This document shows, in pieces, positions 11,627 through 20,221 of a DNA stretch of 64,000 nucleotides. The position numbers were made by a program, and so were the translations under genes. This DNA comes from Cupriavidus oxalaticus (GTDB lineage Bacteria > Pseudomonadota > Gammaproteobacteria > Burkholderiales > Burkholderiaceae). The notes beneath the pieces are model-generated. The model saw nothing but the letters and a program-made list of their open reading frames with translations. It had not been told where the DNA came from and did no database searches. The stretch is taken from positions 3,038,001 to 3,102,000 of the forward strand of contig NZ_CP038635.1 in the NCBI RefSeq assembly GCF_004768545.1. Direction: 5' to 3'. The stretch's first letter is position 1; every line of letters starts with the position of its first letter.

Positions 11627-11747
11627 ATTCCGCGGCCTGCCGCCGGACCGAATCCGAGTCCGGCGGCGGGCAGCGCCCCCCACCGGGGCATTGGCCGGCC
11701 AGGCGCCGGAAACTGAACCGGAAACCATCAGACATCAAGGAGCAGAC

Positions 11748-12248
11748 ATGAGCAGCGTTACCCTCGGCGGCAACCCGATCGAAGTCGCAGGCAAGTTCCC
11801 GCAAGCCGGCGACAAGGCGCCCGCCTTCTCGCTGGTCGGCAAGGACCTGAAGGACGTCACGCTGGCCGACTTCGCCGGCAAGCGCAAGGTGCTGAACATC
11901 GTCCCGAGCCTGGACACGCCGGTGTGCCAGGCTTCGGCCCGCAAGTTCAACGAGGCCGCCAACAGCCTGGCCAACACCGTCGTGCTGACGATCTCGGCCG
12001 ACCTGCCCTTCGCGATGGGCCGCTTCTGCACCACCGAAGGCCTGGCCAACGTGGTGACGCTGTCGACGATGCGCGGCGCCGAGTTCAAGGGCAACTACGG
12101 CGTGGACATCAAGAGCGGCCCGCTGGCCGGCGCGACCGCGCGCGCAGTGGTGGTGCTCGACGAGAACGACACCGTCAAGTACGCCCAGCTGGTCCCGGAA
12201 ATCAAGACCGAGCCGGACTACGAAGCCGCCCTGGCCGCGCTGAAGTAA
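11748..12248 (+). CDS. tpx: thiol peroxidase (atypical 2-Cys peroxiredoxin)
   Basis: A 166-residue Tpx. The peroxidatic cysteine is Cys60 in SLDTPVCQ and the resolving cysteine Cys94 in GRFCTTEGL, the spacing of Tpx proteins. The start is the ATG after CAAGGAGCAGAC. Tpx reduces hydrogen peroxide and alkyl hydroperoxides in the cytosol or periplasm using thioredoxin; no signal peptide is visible here. A hairpin plus T-run terminator follows the stop, so the transcript probably ends with this gene. Confidence 0.95.
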   Translation: MSSVTLGGNPIEVAGKFPQAGDKAPAFSLVGKDLKDVTLADFAGKRKVLNIVPSLDTPVCQASARKFNEAANSLANTVVLTISADLPFAMGRFCTTEGLANVVTLSTMRGAEFKGNYGVDIKSGPLAGATARAVVVLDENDTVKYAQLVPEIKTEPDYEAALAALK

Positions 12249-12268
12249 TCCGCACCGCCTGACGGCAG

Positions 12269-12301
12269 CGGCCGCCCGCGCAACCGGGGCGGCCGTTTTT
12301 G
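12269..12301 (+). terminator. rho-independent terminator of tpx
   Basis: CGGCCGCCCG (12269-12278) pairs with CGGGGCGGCCG (12285-12295) and is followed by TTTTTGCTTT. It lies 21 bp after the tpx stop. Confidence 0.85.
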
Positions 12302-12345
12302 CTTTATCTGACCTATCCACCAACAACCTACCACCTGGAGAGAGC

Positions 12346-13293
12346 ATGGCCAGCCTGATCTGCGGCTCCGTCGCCTACGACACCATCATGACGTTCGACG
12401 GACGCTTCCGCGAACACATCCTGCCGGACCAGATCCATATGCTGAACGTCTCGTTCCTGGTGCCCGGCATGCGCCGCGAGTTCGGCGGCTGCGCCGGCAA
12501 CATCGCCTACACGCTGAAGATGCTGGGCGGCGATCCGGTGGTGATGGCCACCGTCGGCACCGATGCCGAGCCCTACCTGGAATACCTGCGCAAGCTGGAG
12601 ATTCCCACCAGCCACATCCGCGTGCTGCCCGAGAGCTTCACGGCGCAGGCCATGATCACCACCGACCTGGACAACAACCAGATCACCGCCTTCCACCCTG
12701 GCGCAATGAGCCAGTCGCAGCTGAACAACGTCAAGGACGCGCTCGGCAGCGGCAAGGCGCCCGCGCTCGGCATCGTGGCCCCGGACAGCCGCGAAGGCAT
12801 GCTGCACCACGCGCGCCAGTTCGCCGAGGCGGGTGTTCCGTTCATCTTCGACCTGGGCCAGGCGATGCCGCTGTTCAACGGCGAAGACCTGCGGGAGTTC
12901 GTTGAACTCGCCAGTTACGTGACAGTCAATGACTACGAGGCGCAGGTGCTGCTGTCCCGTACCGCATGGACCAGCGCCGAGGTTGCCGCCAAGGTTCGTG
13001 CCTTCATCGTCACGCACGGCGAGCGCGGCGCCAGCATCTATGCCGATGGCCAGCAGTACGCGATCCCGGCCGTGCGGGCCGAGCGCATCGTCGACCCGAC
13101 CGGCTGTGGCGACGCCTTCCGCGGCGGCCTGCTCTACGGCATTGAAAACGGTTTAGACTGGGAAACGACCGGCCGCCTGGCATCGCTGATGGGGTCGGTC
13201 AAGATCGCGCAGCAGGGTCCGCAGAACCACTGGTTGTCGCGCGAGGAAATCGGCAACCGGTTCCAGTCTGCATTCGGGTACCGCTACGCCTGA
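12346..13293 (+). CDS. PfkB-family carbohydrate/nucleoside kinase
   Basis: A 315-residue ribokinase-like protein. The glycine-rich first PfkB motif is FGGCAGNIAYTLKMLGG (about residues 45-62), and the second is DPTGCGDAFRGG near residues 249-260, carrying the catalytic Asp and anion hole. The N terminus ICGSVAYDTIM is typical of adenosine-kinase-like members found in Betaproteobacteria. It phosphorylates a sugar or nucleoside at a hydroxymethyl group; adenosine is the best guess but unproven. It has its own leader with GGAGAG before the ATG. The lipoprotein gene follows after 35 bp. Confidence 0.85.
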   Translation: MASLICGSVAYDTIMTFDGRFREHILPDQIHMLNVSFLVPGMRREFGGCAGNIAYTLKMLGGDPVVMATVGTDAEPYLEYLRKLEIPTSHIRVLPESFTAQAMITTDLDNNQITAFHPGAMSQSQLNNVKDALGSGKAPALGIVAPDSREGMLHHARQFAEAGVPFIFDLGQAMPLFNGEDLREFVELASYVTVNDYEAQVLLSRTAWTSAEVAAKVRAFIVTHGERGASIYADGQQYAIPAVRAERIVDPTGCGDAFRGGLLYGIENGLDWETTGRLASLMGSVKIAQQGPQNHWLSREEIGNRFQSAFGYRYA

Positions 13294-13328
13294 CCTGCGG
13301 CCAGTGCGTGGCCTCTTCGGGATTTGAC

Positions 13329-13796
13329 ATGAACCACCAGCTCCGTGGCGGCGCGCTTGCCGTCATTGCCATCGCGGCCCTGGTCGCCGGCTGTGCGACG
13401 GAGTCGAACTCCAACAGCGTCTACAGCACCGGGCAGGCGCAGCGCGAGCAGACCGTACGCTATGGCGTGGTCGAAGGCATACGCGAAGTTGCCATCCAGC
13501 GCAGCCAGACCGGCGCGGGCACGCTCGCCGGCAGTGCCATCGGCGGCATCGCCGCTGGCAGCACCATCGGCAGCGGCAACGGCGCGGTGGCGGCGGGCAT
13601 CCTCGGCGCGATCCTGGGCGGCATCGCCGGCAGCGCTGCCGAGAACAAGGTCAACGAGCGGCGCGGCCTGGAGATCACCGTGCGCCTGGACAACGGCGAG
13701 ATGCGCGCGATCACGCAGGAGGCCGACGAGGTTTTCCGCCCGGGCGAGCGCGTGCGGCTGCTGTCCTCGGGCGGCGTCACCCGCGTCACGCACTGA
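13329..13796 (+). CDS. glycine-zipper 2TM outer-membrane lipoprotein (SlyB-like)
   Basis: A 155-residue lipoprotein. The signal peptide ends in the lipobox LVAGC (Cys about residue 21). The middle holds a classic glycine zipper with GxxxG repeats (residues about 65-105), the '2TM' domain of SlyB/Pcp/PAL-related lipoproteins. The C-terminal part, ending in FRPGERVRLLSSGGVTRV, matches the SlyB tail. Such proteins insert in the outer membrane and affect envelope integrity. The start at 13329 is chosen because it opens the signal peptide. Confidence 0.87.
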   Translation: MNHQLRGGALAVIAIAALVAGCATESNSNSVYSTGQAQREQTVRYGVVEGIREVAIQRSQTGAGTLAGSAIGGIAAGSTIGSGNGAVAAGILGAILGGIAGSAAENKVNERRGLEITVRLDNGEMRAITQEADEVFRPGERVRLLSSGGVTRVTH

Positions 13797-13837
13797 ACCG
13801 CTGCGCCCGGGCGGGCGCCAGCATGCAGCGCATCCAG

Positions 13838-13872
13838 GCGCCGCGCCCGCAAGGGCCGCGGCGCTTTTTCTT
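13838..13872 (+). terminator. terminator of the SlyB-like gene
   Basis: GCGCCGCGCCC (13838-13848) pairs with GGGCCGCGGCGC (13853-13864) with one bulged C, followed by TTTTTC. Confidence 0.75.
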
Positions 13873-13888
13873 TGCTCGCGCACCAATG

Positions 13889-13922
13889 AAAAAACCCGCC
13901 GGGCCAGCGGCCATCGGCGGGT
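13889..13922 (-). terminator. terminator of the histone-like gene
   Basis: On the minus strand CCCGCCG and CGGCGGG arms (13915-13921 and 13895-13901) enclose a 13-nt loop and end in TTTTTT (13889-13894). It lies about 115 bp past the histone-like stop. Confidence 0.75.
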
Positions 13923-14037
13923 CTGCAAGACTGGCGTCTTGCTGACCGGATACGCAGTATCCGGTCATGCTGGCACGCACTGCGTGCCGATGTGGTTCCG
14001 TACGGAACGCGTAAGTCCCACGCCGTGGCGGCGCAGC

Positions 14038-14619
14038 TTACGGACGGTTGCCCGTCGGGAACGGCCAGGCAGCGGCCGGGTTCAGCGCGGTCTTGGCAGC
14101 CGAAGCGGGAGCAACGGCAGGGGCAGCGGCAGGCTTCGCGGCAGCCTTCTTGGCAGCCGGCTTCTTCGCAGCAGCCTTCTTGGCAGGAGCCTTCTTGGCA
14201 GCCGGCTTCTTGGCAGCAGCCTTCTTGGCCGGTGCAGCCTTCTTGGCGGCGACCTTCTTGGTTGCAGCCTTCTTGGCCGGTGCTGCCTTCTTGGCGGCGA
14301 CCTTCTTTACTGCGGCCTTCTTGGCCGGTGCTGCCTTCTTGGCGGCGACCTTCTTGGTTGCAACCTTCTTGGCGGCGACCTTCTTCACCGCGGCCTTCTT
14401 GGCGGGGGCCTTCTTGGCCGCAGCCTTCTTGGCCGGCGCAGCCTTCTTGGCGGCGACCTTCTTCACGGCGGCCTTCTTGGCCGGTGCCTTCTTGGCGGCC
14501 GGTGCTGCCTTCTTGGCGGCTACCTTCTTGGTTGCGGCCTTCTTGGCCGGAGCGGCCTTCTTGGCGGCCGGCTTGGCGGCCTTCTTAGCCGCCGGCTTTT
14601 TCTTTGCAGCAGTTGCCAT
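14038..14619 (-). CDS. histone H1-like / HC2-type DNA-binding protein with AAKK repeats
   Basis: A 193-residue protein made almost entirely of Lys, Ala and Pro in repeats such as AAKKAAPAKK and VKKVAAKK. It ends in the unrelated tail NPAAAWPFPTGNRP. The start at 14619 follows AAGGAG. This composition is that of the eukaryotic H1 C-terminal-like proteins known in Bordetella, Ralstonia and Cupriavidus, which bind DNA non-specifically and condense the nucleoid. Repeat number varies between strains in this class. The gene has its own terminator and a roughly 400-bp gene-free leader. The opposite strand holds equally long open frames that are repeat artefacts. Confidence 0.9.
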   Translation of the reverse strand: MATAAKKKPAAKKAAKPAAKKAAPAKKAATKKVAAKKAAPAAKKAPAKKAAVKKVAAKKAAPAKKAAAKKAPAKKAAVKKVAAKKVATKKVAAKKAAPAKKAAVKKVAAKKAAPAKKAATKKVAAKKAAPAKKAAAKKPAAKKAPAKKAAAKKPAAKKAAAKPAAAPAVAPASAAKTALNPAAAWPFPTGNRP

Positions 14620-15015
14620 GGATAACTCCTTCACTAGAGAGTGAATATCGAATGACCTAAGTCAGGCGACCCGACCGACCCGAGGCGCGATACCACAGCG
14701 CGGCCCCAGTCGAGCGAGCGATTCATCGGCGCGCGGCCCGACTGCGGCTGCACGCTAATGAATTCGGTTGCAGGCGCACCGCCCATGGCGGTGACTTCGC
14801 GGCAGTCGCGGACCCGCAAGCGGGACCGGGGCACTTGCCGCGCCCTGGAATATTCGATCGGCCCGCCCCGCCAGTCGGGTCGGCGCGCGGCCTGAAAAGA
14901 GGAGATATCGGACAGCAGGCCTGCGGTGCGGGCATGGCCTCGCGCACGGCAAGCGGCATTCATTCGGTGGTAGCTGGTCCAACCCGTCAATGGACCAAGG
15001 GAGACTGCACGCGTT
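14620..15015. other. gene-free stretch upstream of the histone-like gene
   Basis: About 400 bp with no credible coding sequence. It must contain the promoter and leader of the histone-like gene on the minus strand, but I see no clear sigma-70 hexamer pair. Confidence 0.5.
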
Positions 15016-15168
15016 TTAAGAAGCCGGCTCGGCCAGGTCTGCGTCAAAGTTCTCGTGCTCCTCAGCTACAACCTTCATCACTGCATCGAAGCGCGCATCG
15101 CGCTCGTCGTTCCAATCTTGCTTCCTGCTTCTCTGCAATGAAGTGAGACTCTTGTCAAGGCGAATCAT
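15016..15168 (-). CDS. possible small acidic/charged protein (50 aa)
   Basis: A 50-residue frame beginning MIRLDKSLTSLQRSRKQDW and ending FDADLAEPAS. The mix of Asp, Glu, Arg and Lys with few Gly or Pro looks like a real helical protein rather than an antisense artefact. An in-frame upstream ATG at 15225 would give 69 residues, with a hydrophobic start (KFFCTFFLTSS). Neither start has a convincing ribosome-binding site. No family is recognised. It is co-oriented with the histone-like gene, about 400 bp upstream of it. Confidence 0.4.
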   Translation of the reverse strand: MIRLDKSLTSLQRSRKQDWNDERDARFDAVMKVVAEEHENFDADLAEPAS

Positions 15169-15225
15169 AATTCGTTTGCACGATGATGTTAAGAAAAAAG
15201 TGCAAAAAAACTTGCCTGCATGCAT

Positions 15226-16264
15226 TACTCAAACTAGTTCTCTCGCGCGTCGTCACGAAGACGTTGCCGATGGCATCGCAATGCATCGCGCGCACGCTGA
15301 TGCGAACACGCGCTTCGCTCGTTCGCACACGCGTCGCGGCCCTCCATCCCGACCCGCGCACGCGCAGCTTTTACACACCCGCACGGCACCCGATTACAAC
15401 CCGCGCAACGCGCATCGCAGGATTGCGCGCGCCCTGCTGCGCACGTCATCGCGCTTTCCGAAAAGCCGCATGGACAAAGGCTTTGCGGGCGATGCACCGA
15501 TACGCGCGCGACCTGCGCGGCAGTGCGCGAGCACGTAAGCGCTCGCGCCGGAAACGGGTGGCGCGCTTCGTCGCCTGCATGCGTTACACAGTCGTCAGCG
15601 CGCACGCGCGAAGGGCGTCCGGCTGACTGCGACGACTCGCGCCACTCACCTCGCGAAAGCACGCCGAACAAGCCCACGAAGAGTGATGCGCGAACGCAAC
15701 GGTTTGCATCGAAGCAACAGCGCGAGGACATCAAAGCGTTGCGATTGAGCAAAGCGGCGACGCGTGCGAAGCATCGCGGCAACACTTCGATCGTTTGTCG
15801 GGACACAGCTGCGCCGACAGCATCGCGATCGCCGCTCTCATCCATTCGGATGACTCCGATCACGCACCACAGATCGCTGCGCGCATCGCGCGATGCCGAG
15901 CGTGCCGGCACGCTTCGCAGCGCTTGCCACAGGCTTGCCGATCTCGCCGCGAGAGCCCGGCGATGCGCCGCACGTCCGCTTAGAGGAATGCTTCGGCAGC
16001 GCGCTCGGCGGCCCGATTTGCTGCAACACAATAACCCGCAAACAACGGCTGCATGCGGCTTTGCGGGGAGCATGCAAGGCGTGCGCGCAGGCCGCCGCGG
16101 GGACCGGCGCAGCATGCCGGGCGATTGCAGTGCCGCTGCTGCGACAGTAGATTGGCGTGCGCGCCCGCCGCCCAGGCTCCGCTGCTTCGACGCAGGCGGC
16201 AATCGCCACGCGGCGCATCGCACCGGCACCCTGCCGGTGGGCAACGAACCTCAAAGGAGACATC
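15226..16264. other. 1-kb gene-free region dense in CGCG/GCGC and short palindromes
   Basis: Open frames here are Arg/Cys-rich and lack ribosome-binding sites or family features. The DNA is packed with alternating purine-pyrimidine tracts (for example GCGCGCACGC, TACGCGCGCG) and GATCGC/GCATCGCG words, including a perfect 14-bp palindrome at 15883-15896. The last 200 bp must hold the promoter of the DUF2147 gene. Confidence 0.6.
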
Positions 16265-16750
16265 ATGCGCAATCCATCCCACCTCGCCGCTGTCCGTCCG
16301 CTGGTGCGTCCGGCACTGCGTGCCGCGGTGCTCGCCGCCGCCCTGCTCGGCAGCGCCGCCGCGATGGCGCAGGCCTCGCCGAGCGGCATGTGGAAGACCA
16401 TCGACGACAGCACCGGCAAGCCGCGCGGCCTGGTGGAGATCAGCGAGAAGAACGGCGTCTACAGCGGACGCCTGGTGAAGACCTTCGTCGAAGGCGACGG
16501 CAAGCCCAGGGTCTGCGACAAGTGCACCGACGCGCGCAAGGACCAGCCGCTGATCGGCATGACCATCCTGACCGGCCTGCGCAAGACCGGCGACAACGAG
16601 TGGAGCGGCGGCGAGATCCTCGACCCCGAGAACGGCAAGGTCTACAAGAGCAAGATGTCGCTCGCCGAGGATGGCAGCAAGCTCAACGTGCGCGGCTTCA
16701 TCGGCATCAGCCTGATCGGCCGCACCCAGACCTGGGAGCGCGATCACTGA
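16265..16750 (+). CDS. DUF2147 exported protein
   Basis: A 161-residue protein with an N-terminal signal peptide (about residues 1-36, cleaving near AMAQA). The DUF2147 domain contains SGMWKTIDDSTGKPRGLVEI, a CDKC pair, and a C-terminal GFIGISLIGRTQTWER. Family members are small periplasmic beta-rich proteins of unknown function. The start follows AAAGGAGACATC. It is convergent with the TonB-receptor gene; a shared bidirectional terminator lies between them. Confidence 0.87.
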   Translation: MRNPSHLAAVRPLVRPALRAAVLAAALLGSAAAMAQASPSGMWKTIDDSTGKPRGLVEISEKNGVYSGRLVKTFVEGDGKPRVCDKCTDARKDQPLIGMTILTGLRKTGDNEWSGGEILDPENGKVYKSKMSLAEDGSKLNVRGFIGISLIGRTQTWERDH

Positions 16751-16827
16751 GCGTGCGACGGCTCATGTGACTCAGGGTTTCTCCGCAACCGCCGGCAGCA
16801 TGCGATGGCGCGGCGACGCGGCTGGCG

Positions 16828-16864
16828 AAAAAAAACCGGGCGATTCTCACCGCCCGGTTTTTTT
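16828..16864. terminator. bidirectional rho-independent terminator
   Basis: AAAAAAAA, then CCGGGCG (16836-16842), an 8-nt loop, CGCCCGG (16851-16857), then TTTTTTT. It serves the convergent DUF2147 and TonB-receptor genes. Confidence 0.9.
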
Positions 16865-16881
16865 GTCCTCGATGCTGCGCT

Positions 16882-19005
16882 TTACATCCGGTACCGCAGC
16901 GTCGCCATCACGCTGCGCGGGGCGCCCGGCATGTTCAGGTTAGGGCTGGTGCCGTGCGCCGACACGATGTAGCCCTTGTCGAACAGGTTGTACACGTTCA
17001 GCTGCGCCTCGAAGGCGCCGCGCCGGTACCAGGCCATAGCGTCGGCGGTGACGTAGCCGGGCAGCGTCACGGTGTTGAGCGGATCGGCATAGCGCGCGCC
17101 CACCAGGTTGAGGCCGGCGCCCACGCCGAAGCCGTGGCCCAGGTCCTTGGTCACCCACGCGTTGCCCGAGTGGCGCGGCGTGATGGTGGCGCGCTTGCCC
17201 TGCAGCGCGGCGGTGGACTTGGTGATGGTGGCATCCAGGTACGCGTAGCCCGCCAGCATGCGCCAGCCGCCGCCCAGCTCGGCCGCGCCGGAGATCTCGA
17301 TGCCGTCGGTGCGCTGCTCGCCGATCGGCAGCAGTGCCGTGTTGGTGGCGTTGGCCACCTTGATGTTGCTGCGCTCCAGGCGGAACACCGAGATCGTGGT
17401 GCTGGCCTTGCCGTTCAGCCAGTCATACTTGGCGCCGACTTCGGTGTTGTTGGTGGTCTCGGGCGCCAGGTCGGCGTTGTTGGCCGCCAGCGCAAAGGCC
17501 TCACCCGACGGCTGGAACGACTTGCTCCACGACACGTAGTACGACTGCGCCTTCGACGGCTGCCACACCAGGCCGGCGCGCGGGCTCCAGGCGGTGTCGG
17601 TGCGCGACAGGTCGCGCTGGCCGGCGATCCGGTTCCTGGTCTCTTGCTGGAAGTTGTCGTAGCGCACCCCCACCAGCGCCTTCCACTGCTCGCTGAACTT
17701 GATCATGTCCTGGGTGTAGAACGCCAGGGTGTCGAACACGCCCAGGTTCGAGGTGGTCGGGTTGCCCGGCGCCTTCAGCGGCAGCGTCATCAGCACCGGG
17801 TTGAACAGGTCGAACACTGCCGGGCGGCCGTTGGCGCCGAGCACCGGCTTGGTGTTGTTGACCTGGTCCTTGTTCTGCTGCCCGATCTCCATGCCGTACA
17901 GGATCTCGTGCTCCATGCCCAGGAAGGTGGCCTTCTGGGTCAGGTCGGTCTGGTTGAACCAGCCATGTTCCTCGCGGCGGACATTGCCGTGGTTCATGGT
18001 CAGCGTGCGCGCCGCTTCGTTGACCGCAGCGGTCAGCGTGTTGTTGCGGTCCAGCGAGTAGTGGTAGTAGCGCGTGGCGTTGCGGATCGACCAGTTCTGG
18101 TTGAAGCGGTGGTTGATCGTGGCGGTGCCGGAGAACACGCGCGACTGCGAGTAGTCGGCATCGCGCGCATTGGCCGCGCCGTAGTAGCGCGAGGCCGGCA
18201 CGTCGACCGGGCGGCCCTGGTAGGCCGGGATGCCGAAGTCGGTGACGCGGCGGTCTTCCAGGTAGTCGGCCTGGAACAGCACGGTGGTCTCGGGTGCGAC
18301 GCGCAGCTCCAGCGACGGCGCGATCGCCTTGCGGTCCAGGAACTGCTGCGAGCGATAGCTGTTGGCCTTCTCCACGGCGCCGGTGATGCGGAACGCGGCG
18401 GCGCCGTCGGCGAACACGCGGCCGACGTCGGCCTCGGCGCGGCGGTCGGCCCACATGCCATAGCTCAGCGCGAAATCGGTGACGTCGATGCCAGGCTTCT
18501 TGGTGACGCGGTTGATCAGACCGCCTGCCGAACCGCGCCCGTAGAGCACCGCCGCCGGGCCCTTGACCACTTCGACGCGATCCACGTTGGACAGGTCGCG
18601 GAAGTACAGCGCATCGTCACGAATGCCATCGACGAACTGGTCGGCGATCGCGGTGAAGCCGCGGATCGAGACCTGGTCGCGCTGGCCGTCGCCATGCGAG
18701 AACGACACGCCGGGCACGTTCTTCAGCGCGTCCTGCATCGACGTGGCGTGCTGGTCGCGCATTACCTCGGCGGTGACCACGTTGACGGTCTGCGGGACGT
18801 CGCGCAGCGGCGCTTCGGTCTTGGTCGCGCTGAGCGCGTTGGGCGGGTTGTAGCCGGCGCCCAGTTCTCGGCTGACGTCGGCCTTGACGGTGACCTCGGG
18901 CAGCTGCGCCGCTGCAGTCGGTGTCGCCTGCGACCAGGCTGCCATCGGTTGAAAAACAAGAGTCCCTGCCACCGCGGCGCAGATCGGGTGAAGTTTTATT
19001 CTCAT
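16882..19005 (-). CDS. TonB-dependent siderophore receptor
   Basis: A 707-residue outer-membrane receptor. A signal peptide (MRIKLHPICAAVAG..., cleavage after AWSQA) precedes the plug domain, with TKTEAPLRDVPQTVNVVTAEV, SIRGF and VEVVKGPAAVLYGRGSAGGLIN. The beta barrel follows, ending in the aromatic C-terminal strand VMATLRYRM. It resembles FhuE/FpvA/FcuA-type ferric-siderophore receptors by plug sequence; the actual ligand is unknown. A Fur-like site sits upstream of the start. No siderophore synthesis genes are present, suggesting use of a xenosiderophore or of a compound made elsewhere in the genome. Confidence 0.92.
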   Translation of the reverse strand: MRIKLHPICAAVAGTLVFQPMAAWSQATPTAAAQLPEVTVKADVSRELGAGYNPPNALSATKTEAPLRDVPQTVNVVTAEVMRDQHATSMQDALKNVPGVSFSHGDGQRDQVSIRGFTAIADQFVDGIRDDALYFRDLSNVDRVEVVKGPAAVLYGRGSAGGLINRVTKKPGIDVTDFALSYGMWADRRAEADVGRVFADGAAAFRITGAVEKANSYRSQQFLDRKAIAPSLELRVAPETTVLFQADYLEDRRVTDFGIPAYQGRPVDVPASRYYGAANARDADYSQSRVFSGTATINHRFNQNWSIRNATRYYHYSLDRNNTLTAAVNEAARTLTMNHGNVRREEHGWFNQTDLTQKATFLGMEHEILYGMEIGQQNKDQVNNTKPVLGANGRPAVFDLFNPVLMTLPLKAPGNPTTSNLGVFDTLAFYTQDMIKFSEQWKALVGVRYDNFQQETRNRIAGQRDLSRTDTAWSPRAGLVWQPSKAQSYYVSWSKSFQPSGEAFALAANNADLAPETTNNTEVGAKYDWLNGKASTTISVFRLERSNIKVANATNTALLPIGEQRTDGIEISGAAELGGGWRMLAGYAYLDATITKSTAALQGKRATITPRHSGNAWVTKDLGHGFGVGAGLNLVGARYADPLNTVTLPGYVTADAMAWYRRGAFEAQLNVYNLFDKGYIVSAHGTSPNLNMPGAPRSVMATLRYRM

Positions 19006-19041
19006 TTCCCTGTAATTGACTGTAATTCTTTTTAAGAAAGC

Positions 19042-19065
19042 GATGCATTATCAATTATGAGAATG
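19042..19065. promoter_or_regulatory. candidate Fur box upstream of the TonB receptor
   Basis: GATGCATTATCAATTATGAG... is AT-rich and contains overlapping imperfect copies of the GATAAT/ATTATC hexamers typical of Fur operators. It lies 37-60 bp before the receptor start. Match quality was judged by eye. Confidence 0.5.
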
Positions 19066-19186
19066 AAGGGGTCAATGAGATTGCGAATTATTCCCATTTA
19101 TTGCCGCGCGAGCGTTGTTTTCAGATCGGCGTTGACCGGGGCAGTACGCTGGTGTTTGACTTGTGAGCCGACTCAGGTGGGCCGAC

Positions 19187-20068
19187 TCAGGCCAACTGCT
19201 CGGCCAGCACGTTGCGAGCCTCGGCAATGAACGGCGATTCGTTGCGGCGGGCAGGTAGCAGGAAGAACTCCGCTTCGGGCAGGCGCGGCAAGCCGAGCCG
19301 CGCAACCGTGCCGCCGTCCAGCGGCGCGACGCCCGGCCCGATCGCCGCTGCATTCAGGCAGGACAGCCCGAGCCCGGCCGCGAGCGCGAGATGCAGGCCC
19401 GCCACGCCCGAGGCCGAGTGCGCGACCTCGAACGGCAAGCGCTTGCGCAGCAGCAGCTGCACCACGAACTGGTGCAGCGAGCAGGTGTCGGGCAGCAGCA
19501 CCAGCGGCAGCGTGGCGGGCAAGGCATCGGCATCGCCGGAGGCCGCCACCCAGGCCAGCGGTTCGCGCCGCAGCACCGTGCCCCGCGTGCTCTTGCCCGG
19601 GGTGTGGCGGCCGCGCGGCAGGCGCATGCTCAGGCCGATATCGAAGGCATCCATGTCGGCGGCGGCATCGATTGCCGCACTCTTCATCACCGTCACGTGC
19701 AGCCGCAGGTAGGGATAGCGTTCGCGCAGGCGCCGCAGCATGCCGGCGATTTCGCCCGGGCGGAAGTAGTCGGTGACGGCAAGCCGCAGGTCGCCTTCCA
19801 GCGCGTGTCCGCGCAGTTCCTGCAGCGCCAGTTCGTTCAGCGCGAGGATGCGCCGCGCGTGCTCCAGCAGCCGCGCGCCGGCCGGCGTCGGCACCGCGCC
19901 GTGCCGCCCGCGCGACAGCAGCGGCACGCCGGCGCGCTCTTCCAGCTTGCGCAGCTGTTCGCTGACCGACGATTGCGACAGGAACAGCCGGGGCGCGGCG
20001 GCGGACAGGCTGCCGCAGTCGGCAACGGTGACGAAGGTGCGCAACTGGTCTGTGTCGAATCCACGCAT
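19187..20068 (-). CDS. LysR-family transcriptional regulator
   Basis: A 293-residue LTTR. The N-terminal winged helix-turn-helix is MRGFDTDQLRTFVTVADCGSLSAAAPRL...QSSVSEQLRKLE. The effector domain contains AVTDYFRPGEIAGMLRRLRERYP and GLHLALAAGLGLSCL. The start at 20068 gives the family length; an in-frame ATG at 20086 would add six residues. It is divergent from the tautomerase gene, with about 150 bp between them, and so is the likely regulator of that gene. Confidence 0.88.
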   Translation of the reverse strand: MRGFDTDQLRTFVTVADCGSLSAAAPRLFLSQSSVSEQLRKLEERAGVPLLSRGRHGAVPTPAGARLLEHARRILALNELALQELRGHALEGDLRLAVTDYFRPGEIAGMLRRLRERYPYLRLHVTVMKSAAIDAAADMDAFDIGLSMRLPRGRHTPGKSTRGTVLRREPLAWVAASGDADALPATLPLVLLPDTCSLHQFVVQLLLRKRLPFEVAHSASGVAGLHLALAAGLGLSCLNAAAIGPGVAPLDGGTVARLGLPRLPEAEFFLLPARRNESPFIAEARNVLAEQLA

Positions 20069-20221
20069 GATGGGACGCTCCGGCATGGGCTGGCAGAGGG
20101 TGGCAAAGGCGGCCGCAGTTACTTCGGCAAATCCGATGGATGGTATCGGACATTCCCGCTTTTCCGATACTACACCGGCTCCTAACATGGCATCACCCAC
20201 CCACGAAACCAGGAGCCAGCC

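Noticed and set aside
8969..11728. A 919-codon open frame on the minus strand opposite prmA and the DUF3426 gene
   Set aside because: It is antisense to two well-supported genes, is dominated by Arg/Gly/His typical of high-GC shadow frames, and lacks a family or ribosome-binding site.
14048..14644. Plus-strand frames of 198 codons opposite the histone-like gene (AAFLAGAAF-type repeats)
   Set aside because: They mirror the Lys/Ala repeats of the real gene, which has the ribosome-binding site, the proper start and a terminator.
15234..16244. A 336-codon minus-strand frame in the 1-kb gene-free region
   Set aside because: Very rich in Arg, Cys and Ala, no start signal, and no recognisable domain; the GC-word content of the region explains its openness.
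16954..19035. A 693-codon plus-strand frame opposite the TonB receptor
   Set aside because: The receptor on the other strand has a complete signal peptide, plug and barrel; the plus frame is compositional artefact.
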